A stretch of DNA of 64,000 nt, from positions 1,732,501-1,796,500 of the forward strand of contig NZ_CP149130.1 of the NCBI RefSeq assembly GCF_037811135.1, in the 5' to 3' direction. A program made the position numbers and the translations under genes. Source of the stretch: Aeromonas rivipollensis. Its GTDB lineage: Bacteria > Pseudomonadota > Gammaproteobacteria > Enterobacterales > Aeromonadaceae. The notes beneath the pieces were generated by a model. The model was not told the origin of the DNA, made no database searches, and saw nothing but the letters and a program-made list of their open reading frames with translations. This document shows, one piece after another, positions 59,344 to 64,000 of this stretch. Every line of letters begins with the position of its first letter. Within the stretch, counting starts at the first letter, position 1.

Positions 59344-60114
59344 ATGCAGCAGGGGAAACATGTGACATCGTGGTGCAAGGCAGGGAGCCGCGGGCTCTTC
59401 TGGCCAGCATGGCCCATCCGCCCCGTGCAGCGTTGGCGGCTCCAGCTGTTGTGGCTGGTGCTACTGTCGATCCCGCTGTTGCTCAGCGCCAGCCAGCCCC
59501 TGTCGTCGGAAGATCTGAAGCTGGTCAAGCGGGCGGAGGAGACCTATGGCCCTCGTGCAGGCAAGCGGGTCACCAGCTGGCGCACGCTGGCGATGCAGAA
59601 CAGAGCTGCGGGTCTGACGGAGCGGCAGAAGCTGGAGAAGGTGAACCAGTTTTTCAATCAGATGCGGTTTATCGATGACATTAAGCTGTGGCGCAAGAAG
59701 GATTACTGGGCGACCCCGCTGGAGTTTCTGGGGGCGGCAGGCGGAGATTGTGAAGACTTCAGCATTTCCAAATACTTTACGCTGCTGGAGCTTGGCATTC
59801 CGGATGAAAAAATGCGGATGGTATATGTCAAGGCATTGGATTATAACCAGTTTCATATGGTTGTTGCCTATTATGAGACGCCCGCATCAGTGCCTCTCAT
59901 TCTGGACAATCTCGTCGGCGCCATTCGCCCGGCCAGTCAGCGGGCGGACCTGGTGCCAATTTACAGCTTTAACGGTAGTCACTTGTGGTTGATGAAGGCG
60001 CGTGGTCAAGGGGAACTGGCCGGGCAATCATCCCGCTTGGGATTATGGACTGACTTACGCAATCGCATGACTTCAGGGCGATTGGCTCGGCCTGTGGTGA
60101 ATTTGGATGATTAA
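59344..60114 (+). CDS. lapG: LapG-type periplasmic cysteine protease
   Basis: A 256-residue bacterial transglutaminase-like cysteine protease. Membrane anchor or signal at about 33-49. The catalytic triad is Cys136 in GGDCEDFS, His171 in QFHMVV and Asp188 in LILDN, the same spacing as Pseudomonas LapG. The acidic residues around the Cys (Asp135, Glu137, Asp138) fit the Ca2+ site. It cuts the adhesin N-terminus at a di-alanine site to release biofilm cells. Three nt before lapD, so co-expressed with its inhibitor. Confidence 0.92.
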   Translation: MQQGKHVTSWCKAGSRGLFWPAWPIRPVQRWRLQLLWLVLLSIPLLLSASQPLSSEDLKLVKRAEETYGPRAGKRVTSWRTLAMQNRAAGLTERQKLEKVNQFFNQMRFIDDIKLWRKKDYWATPLEFLGAAGGDCEDFSISKYFTLLELGIPDEKMRMVYVKALDYNQFHMVVAYYETPASVPLILDNLVGAIRPASQRADLVPIYSFNGSHLWLMKARGQGELAGQSSRLGLWTDLRNRMTSGRLARPVVNLDD

Positions 60115-60117
60115 CCT

Positions 60118-62043
60118 ATGACGCTCTACAGACAACTATTGGCAACCATGCTGTTACTGTTCGGATTGCTGTTTGCCGCCACCTACTGGGTACAGTTCAA
60201 TTCGACCCGCAACTATCTGGCGCAACAGCAGGAGACCACAGTCATCAACACCTCCACCGCCCTGGGTCTGGCGTTGACGCCTTATCTGGAGAATGGGGAC
60301 AAGGTGAGTGCCGAATCCGTCATGAAGGCCGTGTTCGACGGTGGCTACTATCGACTGGTCCGCCTCGATCTGCTGGCTTCCAAGGATGTCATCGAGCTGG
60401 AGAACAGCAGCAACATTCAGGGGGTGCCGCAGTGGTTCATCGGGTTGGGGCTCTTCCCTGAGGTATCCAACGAATCCATTCTGACCTCGGGCTGGTTGCA
60501 ACTGGGCAAGCTGAAGATAGTGGGCCATCCAGGACAGGCCTACTACGAGCTCTGGAAGGGGATGAGCGAGCTGGCGACCTGGTTCCTGGTGGGCTTCCTG
60601 GTCACCACCATACTACTGATGCGGGCACTCAACTACCTGCTCAAACCGCTCAAGCTCATCTGCGAGCAGGCGGTCGAGATCGAGCTGCACCACTTCGGGC
60701 ACGCCATTCCCGAGCCCAAGAGCCGTGAGTTGAAACAGGTGGTGCAGGCCATCAACACCCTCTCGAGCAAGCTGGCGGTGCAGTTCAAGGAGCAGGCCGA
60801 TGAAGCCGAGAACCTGCGCGCCCGCGTCTATGTGGATGCGGTCTCCGGGCTCGGCAACCGCTCCTACTTCGTGGGACAGGTCAATGCCTGGATCGCCGAG
60901 GCGGGACAGGGGGGCGTCATGCTGGTGGCCGTCGACATGCTGGACGATCTCTATCGTGAGGAAGGCTATGCCGCACGGGACAACATGGTCAAGTCCATCG
61001 CCCAGGTGCTCAGGGAGCTGCTAGACGGCTGGGATGGTGCGGCGCTGGCCCGGATCTCGGCTACCGAGTATGCCCTGCTCTGTCCTACCGATGATCTGTC
61101 GCAGCTCAAGGATCTGGCGGAGCTTATCAATAGCCGTATCGCCGATCTGGTGGTCAATCCCATGGGTGAGAGCGGTGCGCTCTCGGTCGTCGGGATCGCT
61201 GGCCGTGATGGTGATGATGATCTCTCCGCCCTGCTGACCAAGGCGGACAATGCGCTGGGCAAGGCGCGCAACGAGCGGCGGGGTGCCGTCGTCATGGAAG
61301 GGGGATCGGATCAGGGGTTGATGGGGCGTCTGGCATGGCGTGATCTGGTACAGGATGCAATGGCCCGAAACCTGTGGCGCTTCAAGGCGCAGCCTGCCTG
61401 CCGCTTCGATGATGGCACGCGCCTGCATGCCGAGCTGTTTGCTTCCATCTCGCGCGATGGGACCGACTATTTCGCAGGCCAGTTCTTGCCCGCCATAGAG
61501 CAGTTCCAGATGGGAGCCGAGTTTGACAAGGCCGTACTGGAATCCTGCGTGCCCTTGTTCAGGCAGCAACCCGAGCTGGTGCTGGCGGTCAACATCACCG
61601 CCGGGTCGCTCTGCTCGGATGAGTTCCTGACCTGGCTGAGAGGCTATCTGGCCGTGAACGGCGAGTTGAAGGAGAGACTGCTGTTCGAGATCCCTGAGGC
61701 CGCCATCATGAAACACAAGCAGCATGTGACCAACCTGGTCGACGTACTGCGAGAGCAGGGCTTCCTGTGGGGGGTCGATCACTATGGTCGCCACTTCCAG
61801 TCTCTCGGGTATCTGGAGGAGCTGGCTCCTGCCTACGTCAAGGTGGATCATGGCTATACCAGCCAGGTCATGGAGCCGGGAGCCGATACCTCCTTCTTGG
61901 CTGCGGTCTGCCGGGCAGCCCACAATGCGGGTGTCACGACCATCGCCACCCGAGTGGAGGATCAGCAGCAGGTCGATGTGCTGGCCAACCTGCACATAGA
62001 CGGTTACCAGGGCTTCGTTCATCCGGCATTCCCATTGCCGTGA
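60118..62043 (+). CDS. lapD: LapD-type c-di-GMP receptor
   Basis: A 641-residue inner-membrane protein: helix 7-26, periplasmic output domain about 27-150 with Trp126 in GWLQLG (equivalent to the LapG-binding Trp of Pseudomonas LapD), helix about 152-172, HAMP, then degenerate GGDEF (active-site loop replaced by SATEYALL) and EAL (ELF in place of EAL) domains. It probably has no cyclase or phosphodiesterase activity. When c-di-GMP is bound it sequesters LapG and keeps the adhesin on the surface. Confidence 0.92.
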   Translation: MTLYRQLLATMLLLFGLLFAATYWVQFNSTRNYLAQQQETTVINTSTALGLALTPYLENGDKVSAESVMKAVFDGGYYRLVRLDLLASKDVIELENSSNIQGVPQWFIGLGLFPEVSNESILTSGWLQLGKLKIVGHPGQAYYELWKGMSELATWFLVGFLVTTILLMRALNYLLKPLKLICEQAVEIELHHFGHAIPEPKSRELKQVVQAINTLSSKLAVQFKEQADEAENLRARVYVDAVSGLGNRSYFVGQVNAWIAEAGQGGVMLVAVDMLDDLYREEGYAARDNMVKSIAQVLRELLDGWDGAALARISATEYALLCPTDDLSQLKDLAELINSRIADLVVNPMGESGALSVVGIAGRDGDDDLSALLTKADNALGKARNERRGAVVMEGGSDQGLMGRLAWRDLVQDAMARNLWRFKAQPACRFDDGTRLHAELFASISRDGTDYFAGQFLPAIEQFQMGAEFDKAVLESCVPLFRQQPELVLAVNITAGSLCSDEFLTWLRGYLAVNGELKERLLFEIPEAAIMKHKQHVTNLVDVLREQGFLWGVDHYGRHFQSLGYLEELAPAYVKVDHGYTSQVMEPGADTSFLAAVCRAAHNAGVTTIATRVEDQQQVDVLANLHIDGYQGFVHPAFPLP

Positions 62044-62060
62044 ATCACGCAATTATATTG

Positions 62061-62088
62061 AAAAGGGCCCCAATAAGGGCCCTTTTTT
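62061..62088 (+). terminator. Intrinsic terminator after lapD
   Basis: AAAAGGGCCC (62061-62070) pairs with GGGCCCTTTT (62077-62086), followed by TT. It separates the secretion/control operon from the adhesin gene. Confidence 0.88.
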
Positions 62089-62312
62089 ATATCCATTTAG
62101 AATATATGAAGGTGCTTTGCTGCGATGAAGATACAGAAAGCCTGAAAGGCGAGTTGTTAGTTTATTGATTTATCTGTGTAAAAAATATTCATTCGATTCG
62201 CTGCATCGGATGAAGCCAAACAGATTCAATGTTGTACATTTTTGCAACTGAAGCTCGATGGGCGCGCATCTAGAGTGTACGCATCAAGATCTGTCACCCT
62301 GGAGCAATGGAT

Positions 62313-64000
62313 ATGCGCACCCAAATCATCGACAAAACCGTCGTCGTCTCTTCCGTGGAAGGCAATGTTCAGATCCTGCTTGCCGATGGCAGCAGCCGTC
62401 CTCTCCAGCCTGGCGAGATATTGCAACCGGGCGCCAAGCTCAATATTGCCGACGATGCGAAATTGATGTTGGCACCCTACGATGACAACCCCGGGCAGGC
62501 CGCAGCTGCCCCCGCCGAGACAGATACACCGGCCGAAGGGCAACCCTCATCATCGGCCGAGAACAGCAACCTCCCTCCAGAAATTGCGGCCTTGCAAGAA
62601 TCCATCCTGCAAGGGGTCGACCCGACCAAGGACTTTGAAGCCGCCGCCGCCGGCGGGGCGCCTGCCGCTGGTGGGGGTGGCGGCATCGGCGGGGTCGCGG
62701 GGGCCAGTGGCAACGGCGGCTTTGTCGTCATCGATCGTGTCGGTGATGCGACCATAGCCGAGGCCGGATTTGATACCAGTTATGACGCCTTGCTCGATCA
62801 GAATGTGCTGCAGGAAGACGATCTTCTGCCAGAAAATGAGCTCGATGATCTGGATGAATCTGAAGTCACCCAGGAAGACCAAGCCATCAGTGGCAACCTG
62901 CTGCTCAACAGCAGCAACTCGGATGGCCCTCAAGATACATCGATTGTTTCCTATAGCTGGGGCAGCAACATCGGCATTCTGGCCGGTGTCGAGAGTTCAT
63001 TGGACGGGATAGGCACCCTCATCATCAATGCCGACGGCTCCTACACCTTTACTCCGGCACTCAATTACACAGGCCCAGTGCCGCCAGCCAACTACATAGT
63101 GACCGATGGCGACGATACCAATAACTCCACTCTGACCATTACCATTACCCCCACGGATGAGACAGTCTCCTTGGGGGGGTTGCAGGTCGAGGGGGGCGAG
63201 CTTGTTCTGAATGAAGCTGCATTGGCCGATGGCAGCAGCCCGGATGCTGCTGGCCTGACCAAGAGCGGCGCCTTCACCTTCAATGCGGCAGATGGCATCC
63301 AGAGCCTGACGCTGGGTGGCGTGGTACTCATCAGTAACGGTCAGGTCATCAGCAGTTTCCCGCAGGCGATCCCGAGCCCTCTGGGCAATCAGCTGTTGGT
63401 GACAGGCATCAGCTACAACCCGGTGACTGGCGCTGGCACTGTGACTTACAGCTACACCCTGAGCGATAACGAGGCTCACACCCAGCCTGCCAATGACACT
63501 GCCCTGACCGAGAGCTTCAACGTTGTGCTGACGGACAGCGACGGTGACAGCACCAGCGCCAGTCTGGATGTGGTGATACTGGATGACGTACCCAGCGTGC
63601 GCCTGCTCCCTGGGGCCGGGGAGCTGGGCGTGGTCAGCGTGGACGAGAGCTTGCCTGCCTTGGGTGGTGCAGACGGCGATGGCATAGGTAGTGCGACCCT
63701 GGCGGCAGCTGTGGTGCAAGCCCAGTTCAGCCATGCCTTCGGGGCGGATGGTGCCGGCAGCATCGGCTACAACCTGGCCCTCAATGGCAGCAATGTGGCG
63801 AGCGGCCTCTATGCGGTTGATCCGCTGGCCGCCAATGGCCAGGGCACCCAGATAGTGCTCAATCAAGTGGGCAATGTCATCACCGGCAGCGCCAACGGGG
63901 TGAGCTACTTCACCCTCACCATAGATACGGCCACGGGTGCCGTGACCCTGAACCTCTTGGACAACGTCTGGCACGGCAATACCGGCAGTCACGATGACAG
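62313..64000 (+). CDS. LapA-like giant RTX adhesin, N-terminal part (runs off right edge)
   Basis: Open frame of 562 codons with no stop before the window end. ATG at 62313 with GGAG 8 nt upstream. Residues 1-105 form the retention module (MRTQIIDKTVVVSSVEGNVQ; LADGSSRPLQPGEILQPGA). DPTKDFEAAAAGG (103-115) is the LapG cleavage site, a di-alanine before Gly; a Gly-rich hinge follows (116-137). Then bacterial Ig-like or cadherin-like repeats begin, with SDGDSTSASLDVVILDDVP and VDESLPALGGADGDG as linker motifs typical of VCBS/DUF5801-rich adhesins. The rest, including the expected C-terminal RTX secretion signal, lies outside. Confidence 0.9.
   Translation, partial: MRTQIIDKTVVVSSVEGNVQILLADGSSRPLQPGEILQPGAKLNIADDAKLMLAPYDDNPGQAAAAPAETDTPAEGQPSSSAENSNLPPEIAALQESILQGVDPTKDFEAAAAGGAPAAGGGGGIGGVAGASGNGGFVVIDRVGDATIAEAGFDTSYDALLDQNVLQEDDLLPENELDDLDESEVTQEDQAISGNLLLNSSNSDGPQDTSIVSYSWGSNIGILAGVESSLDGIGTLIINADGSYTFTPALNYTGPVPPANYIVTDGDDTNNSTLTITITPTDETVSLGGLQVEGGELVLNEAALADGSSPDAAGLTKSGAFTFNAADGIQSLTLGGVVLISNGQVISSFPQAIPSPLGNQLLVTGISYNPVTGAGTVTYSYTLSDNEAHTQPANDTALTESFNVVLTDSDGDSTSASLDVVILDDVPSVRLLPGAGELGVVSVDESLPALGGADGDGIGSATLAAAVVQAQFSHAFGADGAGSIGYNLALNGSNVASGLYAVDPLAANGQGTQIVLNQVGNVITGSANGVSYFTLTIDTATGAVTLNLLDNVWHGNTGSHDD

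Overview
The window is a GC-rich, gene-dense bacterial chromosome segment. The gene set points to a gammaproteobacterium, most likely Aeromonas. The clues are an EprA1/AsaP1-type aspzincin protease, a DUF2913 gene, a YaiW-like lipoprotein, pilU, feoABC, carAB starting with TTG, and a Lap-type biofilm adhesin locus. The genus is an inference from gene content and codon use; no rRNA or tRNA gene is present. No CRISPR array, transposase, integrase or plasmid origin was found.

Layout. 1-1667: the edge of an AT-rich partial gene, then about 1.4 kb of non-coding DNA packed with palindromic repeats. 1.7-8.6 kb: a GAF-GGDEF diguanylate cyclase, small envelope proteins, a solute-binding protein, a three-gene membrane operon (DUF2157, DUF4401, GDYXXLXY) whose two gene junctions are both tandemly duplicated, and an MneA-type manganese exporter behind a yybP-ykoY riboswitch. 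8.6-17.8 kb: yciH, feoABC, glgC, pilU, a DUF486 gene, a second solute-binding protein and btuCD. 17.8-25.4 kb: aroH, dgkA, serA, rpiA, fau, an NhaC-type antiporter and dapB; aroH and the antiporter gene each carry a diverged extra copy of their own 3' end just downstream. 25.9-42.3 kb: carAB, leuA, a membrane diguanylate cyclase, a yaiW-like gene, a DUF1176 gene, a beta-barrel gene, a DedA gene, a DEAD-box helicase, a DUF2913 gene, and an aspzincin protease followed by a stand-alone homologue of its propeptide. 42.3-54 kb: a questin-oxidase-like gene divergent from soxR with a SoxR-type promoter between them, a cystine-type ABC transporter, gltBD and a YhcC-type radical SAM gene. 54.3-64 kb: a complete Lap system (type I secretion ABC protein, HlyD-type adaptor, TolC-type outer-membrane protein, LapG protease, LapD receptor) and the 5' part of its giant adhesin gene, which runs off the right edge.

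How the genes work together. The right end is a self-contained c-di-GMP-controlled adhesion module. The adhesin carries an N-terminal retention domain with a di-alanine LapG site, LapG has an intact Cys-His-Asp triad, and LapD has degenerate GGDEF/EAL domains suited to c-di-GMP sensing. Two further GGDEF proteins in the window could feed it. Metal handling is represented by feoABC (iron), btuCD (cobalamin) and the riboswitch-controlled manganese exporter. Amino-acid and nucleotide biosynthesis includes aroH, serA, leuA, dapB, gltBD and carAB.

The most unusual signals are: (i) four places where a gene end or gene-gene junction is duplicated, two as chimeric mini-ORFs that keep start/stop overlap and two as diverged tail remnants; (ii) a SoxR-type promoter with a 19-bp spacer facing a questin-oxidase-like gene; (iii) the protease and propeptide-like pair separated by an intrinsic terminator.
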